Positions 14,306 to 23,325 of a DNA stretch of 37,587 bases are shown one piece after another. Under the pieces are notes generated by a model. It was not told the DNA's origin. It made no database searches and was given only the letters and a program-made list of their open reading frames with translations. Position numbers and translations under genes: made by a program. This DNA is from UBA11164 sp002420085 (lineage in GTDB: Bacteria; Pseudomonadota; Gammaproteobacteria; Xanthomonadales; Xanthomonadaceae). Position 1 is the first letter of the stretch. Every line of letters starts with the position of its first letter. The stretch covers positions 1 to 37,587 of the forward strand of contig DALYLJ010000009.1 in assembly GCA_031976395.1 (NCBI GenBank). Reading direction: 5' to 3'.

Positions 14306-14605
14306 ATGACCAAATCGGAATTGATCGAAGCGCTGGCACGGCAGCAGTCCCACTTGAAACCGGACGATGTCGAGTTGGCGGTCAAGACCATGCTCGAACA
14401 GATGAGCGCCGCCTTGTCAGAAGGACAGCGTATCGAAATTCGGGGTTTCGGAAGTTTTTCCCTGCACTATCGTCCGCCTCGGACCGGACGCAATCCCAAG
14501 ACCGGCGAGTCGGTGCCATTGCCCGGCAAGCACGTCCCGCATTTCAAGCCAGGCAAGGAGCTTCGGGAATGCGTCAACGACGACGGGGCCGGCTCGCTCG
14601 ACTGA
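14306..14605 (+). CDS. ihfB: Integration host factor subunit beta
   Basis: 99 aa. HU/IHF fold: N-terminal helices (MTKSELIEALARQQ), then IEIRGFGSFSLHYRPPRTGRNPKTGE, where the arm carries the proline that intercalates into DNA, and the closing PGKHVPHFKPGKELR. With IhfA it makes sharp site-specific bends in DNA used in transcription, replication and recombination. Position right after rpsA is conserved in gammaproteobacteria. ATG 14306 is chosen over an upstream frame start at 14228, which lies within the rpsA terminator. Confidence 0.95.
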   Translation: MTKSELIEALARQQSHLKPDDVELAVKTMLEQMSAALSEGQRIEIRGFGSFSLHYRPPRTGRNPKTGESVPLPGKHVPHFKPGKELRECVNDDGAGSLD

Positions 14606-14622
14606 TGCTGCTCACGGCAGCA
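14606..14622 (+). terminator. Short hairpin directly after ihfB
   Basis: TGCTGC (14606-14611) and GCAGCA (14617-14622) pair around a 5-nt loop immediately after the stop codon. No U-tract follows, so it may be only a 3'-end stem. The next 190 bp to lapA contain no gene. Confidence 0.3.
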
Positions 14623-14816
14623 TGTCCGACCCGGTTCGGATGCGTGGCCGTCACGGGTCATCCGGGCGCACTGGCCGTCGTAAAACAGGCGGGCCAGCGG
14701 TCGCACCGATGGCTGCCGACCCCACGTCGGTCGATGACCGGTGAAATCGATGGGCTTTTGCGATCGACGCCGATAAGCTGTAGCCACCGTCGAAAGACAC
14801 ACATGTCGGGGTTGAC

Positions 14817-15146
14817 ATGAAACTCACCCGTCTGATCCTGCTGCTGGTATTCGCGGCTTGCGGCATCGCCTTCGTCGCGCTCAATACCGAGTCGGTCACG
14901 ATCGACCTGTACTTCCACGCTTACACCCTGTCGCTCGGTCTGAGCCTGTTGCTGACCCTGTTCATCGGCGCCGTTCTCGGTGGCCTGGCGGTGGCCCTCG
15001 GCTCATTGCCGGCGACCCGGCGTCGGGTGCTGGCGGCGCGCACGCAGGCGCGGGTCGAGGCGGAAACCGAATTGCTGGGCCATGCGACCGTGCCGTCGCC
15101 CTCCGCGCCTCGTTCGAGGGCTGTTTCGGAGTCGGGTCGGGCGTGA
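14817..15146 (+). CDS. lapA: LapA (YciS, DUF1049) inner-membrane protein
   Basis: 109 aa. Two membrane helices (about 3-22 and 40-64) with the family segment NTESVTIDLYFHAYTLSLGLSLLL between them, then a basic cytoplasmic tail. LapA partners LapB in the inner membrane, where the complex controls LPS synthesis through FtsH-dependent turnover of LpxC. ATG 14817 has GGGG about 7 nt upstream. Its stop overlaps the lapB start as GTGA. Confidence 0.92.
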   Translation: MKLTRLILLLVFAACGIAFVALNTESVTIDLYFHAYTLSLGLSLLLTLFIGAVLGGLAVALGSLPATRRRVLAARTQARVEAETELLGHATVPSPSAPRSRAVSESGRA

Positions 15147-16315
15147 TCGAGAGCGCTGGCTTCTACCTGATGCTGGCAGCGGCCGGCGCGCTCGGTTGGG
15201 CGATCGGCCGGCAGCGCGGAACGCGCAAGAGCGGTGAGCGAGTCAGCCAACTCTCACGGGTCTACTTCCGTGGGTTGAACTATCTGCTCAACGAACAGCA
15301 GGACAAGGCGATCGAGCTGTTCCTGGAAATCGCCGAAGTCGATGCCGATACGGTCGAGACCCAGCTTGCGCTCGGCACCCTGTTTCGTCGCCGGGGTGAG
15401 GTCGAGCGGGCCATTCGCTTGCACCAGGGACTGGTGACTCGTCCGGGCCTGTCCGAGGAGCACCGTTCGCAGGCGGTCCTGGAACTGGGCGAGGACTACA
15501 TGCGTGCCGGTCTGCTGGATCGTGCCGAAACCCTGTTCACCGATGTGTTGCGGGTCGATCCGGGTTCGCGCGGCGCCCTGCGTCACCTGGTTTCGATCTA
15601 TCAATCCGAGCGTGAGTGGGACAAGGCGCTGGCCTGCGCTGAACGGCTGCGTGTCCTGGGGGCCGATTCGGTGGCTGTGGTGATCGCCCACTTGCAGTGC
15701 GAACTGGCCGAGCGTGCCGCGCAGACCGGCGATGATGCCGGCTTTCACCGCCATCTGGATGCGGCCTCGGCAGCCGATCCTGACTGTGTTCGGGTACCCC
15801 TCCTGCGTGCCGCGCGCGCGCGCGCCAACGGCGATTGCCGCAGTGCTGCCGGGTACTACGAGCGGGTGGTGGCCTGCGATCGATTGTTCGTATCCGAAGT
15901 CGTCGAGCCGCTGCTCGACTGCTACCAGCGACTTGGTGAACTGCAACGGGCCGAACATTTCTTCGAGCACATGTTGGACAGTACGCCGCCGGTTGCCGTG
16001 GTGCTGGGCAAGAGCGGCTGGCTGCGCCGACATCAGGGGCCGGAGGCGGCCCTGGCCTTCCTGAGTGATGGCTTGCGTCGCTGGCCATCGATCCGTGGTC
16101 TGTCGGCATTGCTGGCGATGATCGAGAACACCCCCGGTTCGGACGCACGGGTGGCGCTGGCGGCGGTCACGGCGGTGACCACCCGATTGCTCGAACGTGC
16201 TCAGCCGTATCGCTGCGAGCGCTGCGGTTTTGGTGCCAAGGCATTGCACTGGCAGTGTCCGAGTTGCAAATCCTGGGGTTCGATGCGACCGATTTCCCTG
16301 CTGGTTGGCTTATGA
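15143..16315 (+). CDS. lapB: LapB (YciM) LPS assembly/regulatory TPR protein
   Basis: 390 aa, matching E. coli LapB (389). An N-terminal membrane helix (about 5-22) is followed by YFRGLNYLLNEQQDKAIELFLEI and a run of TPR helices to about 330. The C-terminus has a rubredoxin-like metal site with C358-x2-C361 and C372-x2-C375. LapB acts as adaptor for FtsH degradation of LpxC and is itself held off by PbgA/YejM when LPS is short. The GTG start overlaps the lapA stop (GTGA), and its own stop overlaps the next gene (ATGA), so translation is coupled to surface-sugar genes. Confidence 0.94.
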   Translation: MIESAGFYLMLAAAGALGWAIGRQRGTRKSGERVSQLSRVYFRGLNYLLNEQQDKAIELFLEIAEVDADTVETQLALGTLFRRRGEVERAIRLHQGLVTRPGLSEEHRSQAVLELGEDYMRAGLLDRAETLFTDVLRVDPGSRGALRHLVSIYQSEREWDKALACAERLRVLGADSVAVVIAHLQCELAERAAQTGDDAGFHRHLDAASAADPDCVRVPLLRAARARANGDCRSAAGYYERVVACDRLFVSEVVEPLLDCYQRLGELQRAEHFFEHMLDSTPPVAVVLGKSGWLRRHQGPEAALAFLSDGLRRWPSIRGLSALLAMIENTPGSDARVALAAVTAVTTRLLERAQPYRCERCGFGAKALHWQCPSCKSWGSMRPISLLVGL

Positions 16316-17334
16316 CGGTGATGCTGCTGGTGCCGCTCGCCGCCGCCCTGATCACCACGCTGGTGGCCGAAGCCGTGCGGCGCTATGCCCTGTCGCGGGC
16401 GTTGCTGGACCATCCGGGGCCGCGCAGCAGTCACCACACACCGACCCCGCGCGGCGGTGGTCTCGGCATCGTCGTGGCAATGCTGATGCTGGCGCCGGTG
16501 CTCGGCATCGGTGCCGGCCTTGGCGCCGGCATATTGGCGCCGTTCGGTCTGGCGCTGGCTGCGACCGCCCTGGTCGGTGCGCTGGATGACCTGCGCTCGC
16601 TGTCGCCCTGGCCGCGCCTGGCCGTGCATGCCGGTGCCGGTGTGCTGCTGGCGACCTGGCTGTTGCCCGACTCGGGCTTGGCGATGCCCCTGCTGCTGGC
16701 GCTGGCTGCGGTGGTCGTGCTGGCGGTGATGACGGCGATCAATGTCTGGAACTTCATGGACGGCATCGACACCCTGGCGGTCAGCCAGGCTGGCGTGATC
16801 GCCCTGGCCCTGGCGATCGCGCCCGGTCTGGCAGTGTCCGAGCCGGAGTGGCGCGGACTGGCATGGGTGCTGGCGGCGGCCTGCATGGCATTCCTGGGGT
16901 TCAACTGGCCGCCGGCCCGGCTGTTCCTGGGCGATGTCGGCAGCGGCGCACTCGGACTCGCGATCGCCACCCTGCTGGTGCAGGGCATTCGTCAGGGCGA
17001 TCTACCCTGGCAGGCGGCCCTGATCATGGTCTCGGCCTTCCTGTGCGACGCCGGATTCACCTTGGCCGGTCGCATCTGGCGTCGCGAGCCCTGGTGGCAG
17101 GCACACCGTCAGCACCTGTATCAATGGGCGGTCCGATCCGGCCATGGCCACGGCGTCGTCAGCCTGACATATCTGCTGTGGACACTGGCGGCCCTGTTGC
17201 TGGCCAATGGTCTGGCTGGTGTCGATGAATGCACCCGGACTGCGGCCGTGTTCGGGGTGTATCTGTTGGCTGGTATCATTTGGCGGGCATTGATCGGACA
17301 TTATCGCGAGCGAGCCGGGAGAGACCACGCTTGA
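16312..17334 (+). CDS. WecA/WbpL-type polyprenyl-phosphate N-acetylhexosamine-1-phosphate transferase
   Basis: 340 aa integral membrane protein with about ten helices. Family motifs are intact: HHTPTPRGGG (41-50), the magnesium-binding GALDDL (D92-D93), NVWNFMDGID (144-153), FLGDVGS (205-211) and HRQHLYQ (265-271). Such enzymes move sugar-1-phosphate from a UDP-sugar to undecaprenyl phosphate, the first step of O-antigen or other repeat-unit synthesis. The HRQHLYQ loop suits WbpL/WbcO-like N-acetyl-fucosamine or quinovosamine transferases better than MraY. The ATG overlaps the lapB stop; the stop overlaps the next gene's TTG. Confidence 0.9.
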   Translation: MTVMLLVPLAAALITTLVAEAVRRYALSRALLDHPGPRSSHHTPTPRGGGLGIVVAMLMLAPVLGIGAGLGAGILAPFGLALAATALVGALDDLRSLSPWPRLAVHAGAGVLLATWLLPDSGLAMPLLLALAAVVVLAVMTAINVWNFMDGIDTLAVSQAGVIALALAIAPGLAVSEPEWRGLAWVLAAACMAFLGFNWPPARLFLGDVGSGALGLAIATLLVQGIRQGDLPWQAALIMVSAFLCDAGFTLAGRIWRREPWWQAHRQHLYQWAVRSGHGHGVVSLTYLLWTLAALLLANGLAGVDECTRTAAVFGVYLLAGIIWRALIGHYRERAGRDHA

Positions 17335-19235
17335 CCACTGCACTCCAGCGCCTCGCCGCGCGCGTACCCAGAGCGCTGATCGTCGGCCACGACCTCACCA
17401 TGGTCCTGATTTGCTGGGTCGGTCTGCAACGATTGCGATACGGCCTCAATCCGTTGCCTCCGGAAATTCCCTGGATCACCGTGCAATCGCTGATCGTGGT
17501 TGCCGCCCAGGGTCTGGTGTTCTGGCATGTCGGCCTGTATCGCGGCCTCTGGCGCTTTGCCAGCATCCCCGACCTCTGGAACATTCTGCGGGCGGGCGTG
17601 CTCGGTCTGTTGGCGATCATGGTCGGCCTGGTCATGGTGCAGCAGCTCGGCGGTGTGCCGCGTTCCACCCTGGTGATCTATCCATTTGCACTGATGCTGC
17701 TGCTCGGCGCGCCACGCATCCTGTATCGCGCCTGGAAGGACCACAGTTTTGCGTTCAAGAACGAGTTGGCACGCTCGCGGGTGCTGGTGCTCGGCGCCGG
17801 CCACAGCGCCGAAGGTCTGTTGCGCGATCTGCGGCGAGGTGGCGAGTATGCGGTGGTCGGCATCGTCGATGACGATCGCCGTCTGCATGGCGCCAAGGTG
17901 CAGGGTGTGCCGGTGCTGGGCGCACTCAGCCGGGTCGCCGAGATTGCCCGCGAGGTTGCCGCCGATCTGCTGGTGATCGCCATGCCGTCGGCCGATGCCG
18001 AGACGATGCAGCGGGTGATGGCCCTGTGCGACGAAACCGGCCTGCCGGTGCGGACCCTGCCACGCCTTCAGGACATTCTCGAAGGTCAGCCCGCTGGTAC
18101 CCCGCTCAAGGAAGTGGCGATCGAGGATCTGCTCGGGCGCGATCCGATCCTGCCCGACTGGACCACCATGCGGCAATGGCTGGGCGGACGCACCGTGATG
18201 GTCACCGGTGCCGGCGGCTCGATCGGTTCGGAACTGTGCCGGCAGTGCGCGCAATTGGACATCGGCGCCCTGGTGCTGATCGAACGCAGCGAATACCCGT
18301 TGATTCGGATCTGCGAGGAACTCGACCAGCGTTGGCCGGGCCTGAAGGTGGTACCGGTGCTTGGCGATTGCAGCGATGCCTCGATGCTGTCCCACACGTT
18401 CTCCCGACAGCATATCGATGCGGTCTTCCACGCGGCCGCACACAAGCATGTGCCGATACTCGAAGGGCAGTTGCGCGAGGCGGTCCGCAACAACCTGCTG
18501 GCCACCGAGACCATCGCCAGGGCCAGTCGGGATGCCAATGTCGGAACCTTCGTGTTCATCTCGACCGACAAGGCGGTCAATCCGATCAATGTCCTCGGTG
18601 CCACCAAGCGCATGGCCGAGATGGCCTGCCAGGCGCTGGCGCCAGGCGTCGAGACCCGCTTCATCACCGTGCGGTTCGGCAATGTCCTCGGTTCGGCCGG
18701 CAGTGTCGTCCCGCTGTTCCGCGAGCAGATCCTGCGCGGCGGTCCGGTGACCGTGACCCATCCAGATGTGACCCGCTATTTCATGACCATCCCGGAAGCC
18801 TGCCAGTTGATCCTGCAAGCCGCCTCGATCGACAGTCATGAAGCGATCTACACGCTCGACATGGGCAAGCCGGTGCGCATTCGCCTGCTGGCCGAGCAGA
18901 TGATCCGGTTGGCCGGCAAGCGCCCGGAAATCGACATCCCGATCCGCTACATCGGCCTGCGTCCGGGCGAGAAACTGCACGAAGTGGTGTTCCATCCATC
19001 CGAGCGCCACCATCTCACGGCCCACCCGAAGATCCTGCGCGCCGAGCCGCGCGAGTTCGATCCGAGCATGGTGCTGACCGGGCTCAAACTGGCCCGCGAG
19101 GCGGTCGCCCGTTTCGATGACGAGCGGCTGCTGCGGATACTGCGCAATGCCGTGCCCGAGTACGTTCCGGATACCGAGGAGCAGCGCAATGCCGCTTCGG
19201 CGCAGATCATCCCGCTGCATGGCGGGGGGCAGTGA
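17331..19235 (+). CDS. WbpM/CapD-type UDP-N-acetylhexosamine 4,6-dehydratase
   Basis: 634 aa. Four N-terminal membrane helices (to about 125), a first nucleotide-binding-like domain starting VLVLGAGHSAEGLL (about 147-160), and a cytoplasmic SDR dehydratase domain with GAGGSIGSE (293-301), STDKAVNPINVLGATK (K426) and GLRPGEKLHE. The catalytic tyrosine position of classical SDRs is Leu422, in keeping with this subfamily, which lacks it. It makes UDP-4-keto-6-deoxy-HexNAc, precursor of QuiNAc/FucNAc. The start is TTG 17331 overlapping the previous stop as TTGA, with GGGAGAG about 8 nt upstream; no ATG fits the conserved N-terminus. Confidence 0.92.
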   Translation: MTTALQRLAARVPRALIVGHDLTMVLICWVGLQRLRYGLNPLPPEIPWITVQSLIVVAAQGLVFWHVGLYRGLWRFASIPDLWNILRAGVLGLLAIMVGLVMVQQLGGVPRSTLVIYPFALMLLLGAPRILYRAWKDHSFAFKNELARSRVLVLGAGHSAEGLLRDLRRGGEYAVVGIVDDDRRLHGAKVQGVPVLGALSRVAEIAREVAADLLVIAMPSADAETMQRVMALCDETGLPVRTLPRLQDILEGQPAGTPLKEVAIEDLLGRDPILPDWTTMRQWLGGRTVMVTGAGGSIGSELCRQCAQLDIGALVLIERSEYPLIRICEELDQRWPGLKVVPVLGDCSDASMLSHTFSRQHIDAVFHAAAHKHVPILEGQLREAVRNNLLATETIARASRDANVGTFVFISTDKAVNPINVLGATKRMAEMACQALAPGVETRFITVRFGNVLGSAGSVVPLFREQILRGGPVTVTHPDVTRYFMTIPEACQLILQAASIDSHEAIYTLDMGKPVRIRLLAEQMIRLAGKRPEIDIPIRYIGLRPGEKLHEVVFHPSERHHLTAHPKILRAEPREFDPSMVLTGLKLAREAVARFDDERLLRILRNAVPEYVPDTEEQRNAASAQIIPLHGGGQ

Positions 19236-19237
19236 CG

Positions 19238-20152
19238 ATGCAGGTAAGGACTGCGGTCTTTCCGGTTGCCGGTCTCGGCACCCGGTTTCTGCCGGCGACC
19301 AAGACGGTGCCCAAGGAAATGCTTCCGATCGTCGATCGGCCGTTGATCCAGTACGCCGTAGACGAGGCGATCGAGGCCGGCTGCGACACCCTGGTGTTCG
19401 TCACCAATCGCTACAAGCATGCGGTCGCCGACTATTTCGACAAAGCCTACGAACTGGAGCAGAAGCTGGAGCGTTCGGGCAAGGCCGAGCAACTCGATCT
19501 GATCCGCAACATCCTGCCGGCGCATGTGCGTGCCGTGTTCGTGACCCAGGCCGAGGCGCTTGGTCTCGGCCATGCCGTGCTGTGCGCTCGGCCGGTGGTC
19601 GGTGATCGACCGTTCGCAGTGCTGCTGCCGGATGATCTGATCTGGAACCGCAATGGTGCCGGTGCCCTGCGTCAGATGTGCGAACTGGCTGCCGAGACCG
19701 GCTCCGAGGTGATCGCGGTCGAGGACGTGGCGCGTGAGCACACCAGCAGCTACGGCATCGTGGCGACCGAGCCGTTCCAGGGGCGCTCAGGACGAATCCG
19801 GGCGATGGTCGAGAAGCCGGCGCCGGAGGCAGCGCCCAGCACCCTGGCTGTGGTCGGCCGCTATGTCCTGGGGCCGGCGGTGTTCGACCGGCTGGCGGCC
19901 ACGGCGCCCGGTCGGGGTGGCGAAATCCAGCTCACCGACGCGATCGCCGCCGGTCTCGACAGCCATCCGGTGCTGGCCTATCGCTTCCAGGGCGAGCGTT
20001 TCGATTGCGGCAGTCATCTCGGCCTGGTCGAGGCGACCATTCGGTTCGCCCTCGACCACGAGACCCTCAGTGCCGGTACACGTCTGGCCATGGAATCGGC
20101 CCTGCGCGAACTCGGTGCCGAGCACACCGGGCTGGCTCCAGGTCCACGCTGA
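19238..20152 (+). CDS. galU: UTP-glucose-1-phosphate uridylyltransferase
   Basis: 304 aa. The nucleotidyltransferase motif GLGTRFLPATKTVPKEMLPI starts at residue 12; SSYGIV, VEKP, GRYVLGP and GGEIQLTDAI follow in the GalU order. It makes UDP-glucose for LPS core, glycans and osmolytes. ATG 19238 has a GGGGGG run about 10 nt upstream. GTG 19232, overlapping the preceding stop as GTGA, is an almost equal choice and would add two residues. It is the last plus-strand gene of the LPS/surface-sugar block and is convergent with a small membrane-protein gene. Confidence 0.95.
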   Translation: MQVRTAVFPVAGLGTRFLPATKTVPKEMLPIVDRPLIQYAVDEAIEAGCDTLVFVTNRYKHAVADYFDKAYELEQKLERSGKAEQLDLIRNILPAHVRAVFVTQAEALGLGHAVLCARPVVGDRPFAVLLPDDLIWNRNGAGALRQMCELAAETGSEVIAVEDVAREHTSSYGIVATEPFQGRSGRIRAMVEKPAPEAAPSTLAVVGRYVLGPAVFDRLAATAPGRGGEIQLTDAIAAGLDSHPVLAYRFQGERFDCGSHLGLVEATIRFALDHETLSAGTRLAMESALRELGAEHTGLAPGPR

Positions 20153-20182
20153 TGACAACAGCGTGGCGATCGCCATCGTGGC

Positions 20183-20659
20183 TCAGAAACTGAGTCCGAA
20201 CCACAGCGCCCAGGCCACCAGCGCGCCGGAGAACAGGACACAGACGCCGGCCAGAGCCGACAGCGTCCGGGCCATGCGCAGGGCTGCTGCATCGCTGCGA
20301 ACCGGGGTGTCGCTGACCGTGCGGGCGGCGCGGGGCGGATAACGGCGTTCGGATCGGACCCGCCGACTGGTCGCATGCAGCCACAGGGCCAGGGCCAGCA
20401 GGGGCAGGGTCAGTGCGAGCGCGATGCCGAGAAACAGCAGCCGCAGCCCGGACAGCGCCGCATTCGGCGGGTTCTCCGCGCCGATGACCAGGGCATCGAG
20501 CCAGGCGTCGAGTGCCAACAGCGCGACGCTGCCGGTCAGCACCGCCACGATCAGGGCCACGGCCACCCTTCGACGGTAGCGCGGGTCGGCACGGTGGATG
20601 TCCGGCCGGGCGTCGGACCCGATGGTTTGAGGCTGGACGGCGCGCGTTTCGACCTTCAT
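20183..20659 (-). CDS. Hypothetical membrane protein, three predicted helices
   Basis: 158 aa, not recognised. Hydrophobic segments at about 31-55, 72-97 and 130-157 surround short basic loops (HATSRRVRSERRYPPR). There are no cysteine pairs or catalytic motifs. The ATG at 20659 is preferred because the upstream frame overlaps the divergent oxidoreductase start. The gene lies tail-to-tail with galU (30 bp between stops) and head-to-head with the oxidoreductase gene (37 bp between starts), so the two promoters must overlap. Confidence 0.6.
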   Translation of the reverse strand: MKVETRAVQPQTIGSDARPDIHRADPRYRRRVAVALIVAVLTGSVALLALDAWLDALVIGAENPPNAALSGLRLLFLGIALALTLPLLALALWLHATSRRVRSERRYPPRAARTVSDTPVRSDAAALRMARTLSALAGVCVLFSGALVAWALWFGLSF

Positions 20660-20696
20660 GCTGATGTTCTCGCCATCCTCACAGCCTACCGCCGAC

Positions 20697-22004
20697 ATGC
20701 CCGCCAGCCACACCGCAGAACCCTCGAATTACTACCGGGCATCGGCCAATGCGGCACCGAGCCGGCCGGCGCTGACCGGCACCCGCAGCGCGCGGATCTG
20801 TGTCGTCGGGGCCGGCTTCGCTGGACTGAATACGGCATTCGGACTGGCCGAGCGCGGGCTGAGCGATGTCGTGGTGCTGGAGGCGAACGCGATCGCCCAC
20901 GGAGCTTCCGGGCGGAATGGGGGATTCGTGTTCGCCGGCTTCTCGCGCGGGGAAGCCGCGCTGCTGCGCGAGTTGGGGCCGGAAACGGCGCGTCGACACT
21001 ATCTCGGCACGGTGGCGGCGGTCGAACTGATCCGCGCGCGAATCCGGACCCTGGGCATCGACTGCGCGGCCTGCGAGCATGGCGTGATCTGGGCGAACTG
21101 GTTCCGCGATCCAGAGGTGCTGCGCGTGCGCCAGCGTCTGCTGGCCGAGCAGTTCGGCCAGGACTGGCAGTGGCTCGAAGCCGCCCGGCTGCGCGAGTTG
21201 ATCGCCAGCGACCGCTACAGCGATGGCCTGTGGGAGCGCAATGCCTTCCACATGCATCCGCTCAATTATGCGCTGGGCATCGCCGAGGCGGCCGCACGGA
21301 TGGGTGTGACCCTGCACGAGCACAGCCCGGCGATCCGGCTCGTCCGCGCGGGGGCCGGCTGGCGGGTCGAAACGGCGGATGGTTGCGTCGAGGCCGAACA
21401 GGTGGTGTTGGCCTGCGGCGGCTACCTCGCTGGCCTGCGGCGACGAGTCGATGCCGGCGTGCTGCCGGTGGCGACCTATGTCATGGTGACCGAGCCGCTT
21501 GGTCCACGGCTGGCTGCGGTGATGACCACCCAGGCTGCGGTCTATGACACCCGATTCGCCTTCGACTACTATCGCCCCCTGCCGGATTCACGTCTGCTCT
21601 GGGGAGGGCGGATTTCGGTGCTGGATCGCTCGCCGGCCGCACTGGAGCGCCTGCTGCGCCGCGATCTGGCCAAGGTATTTCCATCCCTGGCCGAGGTTGC
21701 TGTCGAGCATGCCTGGTCGGGACTGATGAGCTATGCCCGGCACGAAATGCCGCAACTCGGCGAGATCGAGCCCGGCCTCTGGCTGGCGCAGGCGTTTGGC
21801 GGCCATGGCGTCGCACCGACCACCTATGCCGGCGAGTTGATCGCCAGTGCCATTGCCGAGGGCGACCGCCGCTGGCGTGATCTGGATCGTTACGGTCTGG
21901 TGTCGGCTTACAAGCCGCTCGGCTATCTCGCGGCCCAGATCAATTATCACTGGCTGCAAGCGCGCGACGCCTGGAAGGATTGGCGTGAGCGCAGGCAGCA
22001 CTGA
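20697..22004 (+). CDS. FAD-dependent oxidoreductase, PuuB/DAO-like amine oxidase
   Basis: 435 aa. The dinucleotide-binding motif CVVGAGFAGLNTAFGLAERG starts near residue 35, with the acidic LEA end at 61-63, then IAHGASGRNGGF, typical of gamma-glutamylputrescine oxidase and related DAO-family enzymes. The N-terminal NYYRASANAAPSRPALTG is also a signature of this branch. C-terminal WSGLMSYARHEMPQLGEIEPGLWLAQAFGGHGVAPTT closes the FAD site. It probably oxidises an amine or amino acid to an aldehyde or imine with hydrogen peroxide. No other puu gene is near, so the substrate is open. ATG 20697 fits the family start better than 20658. Confidence 0.85.
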   Translation: MPASHTAEPSNYYRASANAAPSRPALTGTRSARICVVGAGFAGLNTAFGLAERGLSDVVVLEANAIAHGASGRNGGFVFAGFSRGEAALLRELGPETARRHYLGTVAAVELIRARIRTLGIDCAACEHGVIWANWFRDPEVLRVRQRLLAEQFGQDWQWLEAARLRELIASDRYSDGLWERNAFHMHPLNYALGIAEAAARMGVTLHEHSPAIRLVRAGAGWRVETADGCVEAEQVVLACGGYLAGLRRRVDAGVLPVATYVMVTEPLGPRLAAVMTTQAAVYDTRFAFDYYRPLPDSRLLWGGRISVLDRSPAALERLLRRDLAKVFPSLAEVAVEHAWSGLMSYARHEMPQLGEIEPGLWLAQAFGGHGVAPTTYAGELIASAIAEGDRRWRDLDRYGLVSAYKPLGYLAAQINYHWLQARDAWKDWRERRQH

Positions 22005-22069
22005 GCGGCTCAGCAACGCCGGCCAGGCACCCGCCAGGAATTACCCGCCCGGTCGTGATGCCTGATCGT

Positions 22070-22098
22070 GACGCCGGACGCGAGTCGCGTCCGGCGTC
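22070..22098. terminator. Long hairpin between convergent genes
   Basis: GACGCCGGACGCG (22070-22082) pairs perfectly with 22086-22098 around a 3-nt loop. It sits between the stops of the oxidoreductase and the thiolase and can serve both strands. There is no clear U-tract on either side. Confidence 0.65.
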
Positions 22099-22105
22099 GG
22101 TTCGG

Positions 22106-23308
22106 TCAGAGTGCTTCGATGATGCCGGCTGCACCCATGCCGGTGCCAATGCACATGGTGACCATGCCGTATTTCTGGCCTTGCCGGCGCAGGCCGTGGA
22201 CCAGGGTGGCGATCCGGATCGCACCGGTGGCGCCGAGCGGATGGCCGAGCGCGATGGCACCGCCGAGCGGATTGACCTTGTCCGGATCCAGGCCCAGGTC
22301 GCGGATCACCGCCAGGGCCTGGGCGGCGAAGGCTTCGTTCAGTTCGATCCAGTCCAACTGGTCGCGGTCGAGGCCGGCCAGTGCCAGTGCCTTGGGAATC
22401 GCGGCGATCGGACCGATGCCCATGACCTCCGGGCGCACGCCGGCCGCTGCGAAGCTGACGAACCGGGCCAGCGGCTGCAAGCCGTAGTCCTTGATCGCCC
22501 GCTCGGAAGCCAGCAGCACCGCGCCGGCACCGTCGGACATCTGGGAGCTGTTGCCGGCCGTGACCGTGCCGCCGAAGCGGCCATCGCGGAACACCGGCCG
22601 CAGTTTGGCCAGTCCCTCGGCGCTGGTGTCGGCGCGTGGGCCTTCGTCGCGATCGACCCGACGGAGACTCGAACGGATGCCATTGCCATCGGCCGCCGGC
22701 TGTCGCGAGACCACCTCATACGGACTGATCTCCTGCTCGAACGCACCGGCCGCCTGCGCCGCCAGTGCCTTGCGGTGTGAGGCGAGCGCAAAGGCGTCCT
22801 GGTCCTCACGTGAGACCTTCCATTCCTCGGCGACCTTCTCGGCGGTGATGCCCATGCCGTAGGCGATGGCGACATTGTCGTTCTGGAATACCTGGGGACT
22901 CATCGCCACCTTGTTGCCCATCATCGGCACCATCGACATCGATTCGGTGCCGCCCGCGATCATCAGGTCGGCCTCGCCGAGCCGGATGCGGTCGGCGGCC
23001 ATTGCCACCGACTGCACGCCTGACGAGCAGAACCGGTTGATGGTCTGGGCGGGAATCACATTGGGCAGGCCGGCCAGCAGGGCGCCGATGCGGGCGACAT
23101 TCATGCCTTGCTCGCCCTCGGGCATGGCGCAGCCGATGATGATGTCTTCGATCCGGCTGGCATCGACACTGGGCACCTGTGCCAGCAGGGCGCGCAGGAC
23201 GTGCGCCAGCATCTCGTCCGGCCGGGTGTTGCGAAATACGCCACGGGGCGCCTTGCCGACCGGGGTCCGGGTTGCAGCGACGAGGTAGGCTTCCTGGATC
23301 TGTTTCAT
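22106..23308 (-). CDS. Acetyl-CoA C-acyltransferase (3-ketoacyl-CoA thiolase)
   Basis: 400 aa. All thiolase catalytic features are present: nucleophile C94 in NRFCSSGVQS, H356 in GGAIALGHPLGATG and acid/base C386 in MVTMCIGTGMG; NEAFAAQ is at 324-330. It carries out the last step of beta-oxidation, cleaving 3-ketoacyl-CoA with CoA. It lies downstream of the bifunctional dehydrogenase/hydratase gene and the TetR gene on the same strand, so it is FadA-like in role. The 146-bp gap to the upstream gene holds a repeat element that might affect its expression. Confidence 0.94.
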   Translation of the reverse strand: MKQIQEAYLVAATRTPVGKAPRGVFRNTRPDEMLAHVLRALLAQVPSVDASRIEDIIIGCAMPEGEQGMNVARIGALLAGLPNVIPAQTINRFCSSGVQSVAMAADRIRLGEADLMIAGGTESMSMVPMMGNKVAMSPQVFQNDNVAIAYGMGITAEKVAEEWKVSREDQDAFALASHRKALAAQAAGAFEQEISPYEVVSRQPAADGNGIRSSLRRVDRDEGPRADTSAEGLAKLRPVFRDGRFGGTVTAGNSSQMSDGAGAVLLASERAIKDYGLQPLARFVSFAAAGVRPEVMGIGPIAAIPKALALAGLDRDQLDWIELNEAFAAQALAVIRDLGLDPDKVNPLGGAIALGHPLGATGAIRIATLVHGLRRQGQKYGMVTMCIGTGMGAAGIIEAL

Positions 23309-23325
23309 GAGCGTTCTCCGGATTT

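Noticed and set aside
12406..14391. 661-codon minus-strand frame opposite rpsA
   Set aside because: It mirrors the S1 repeats, has no recognisable family and no start signal. rpsA on the plus strand is certain.
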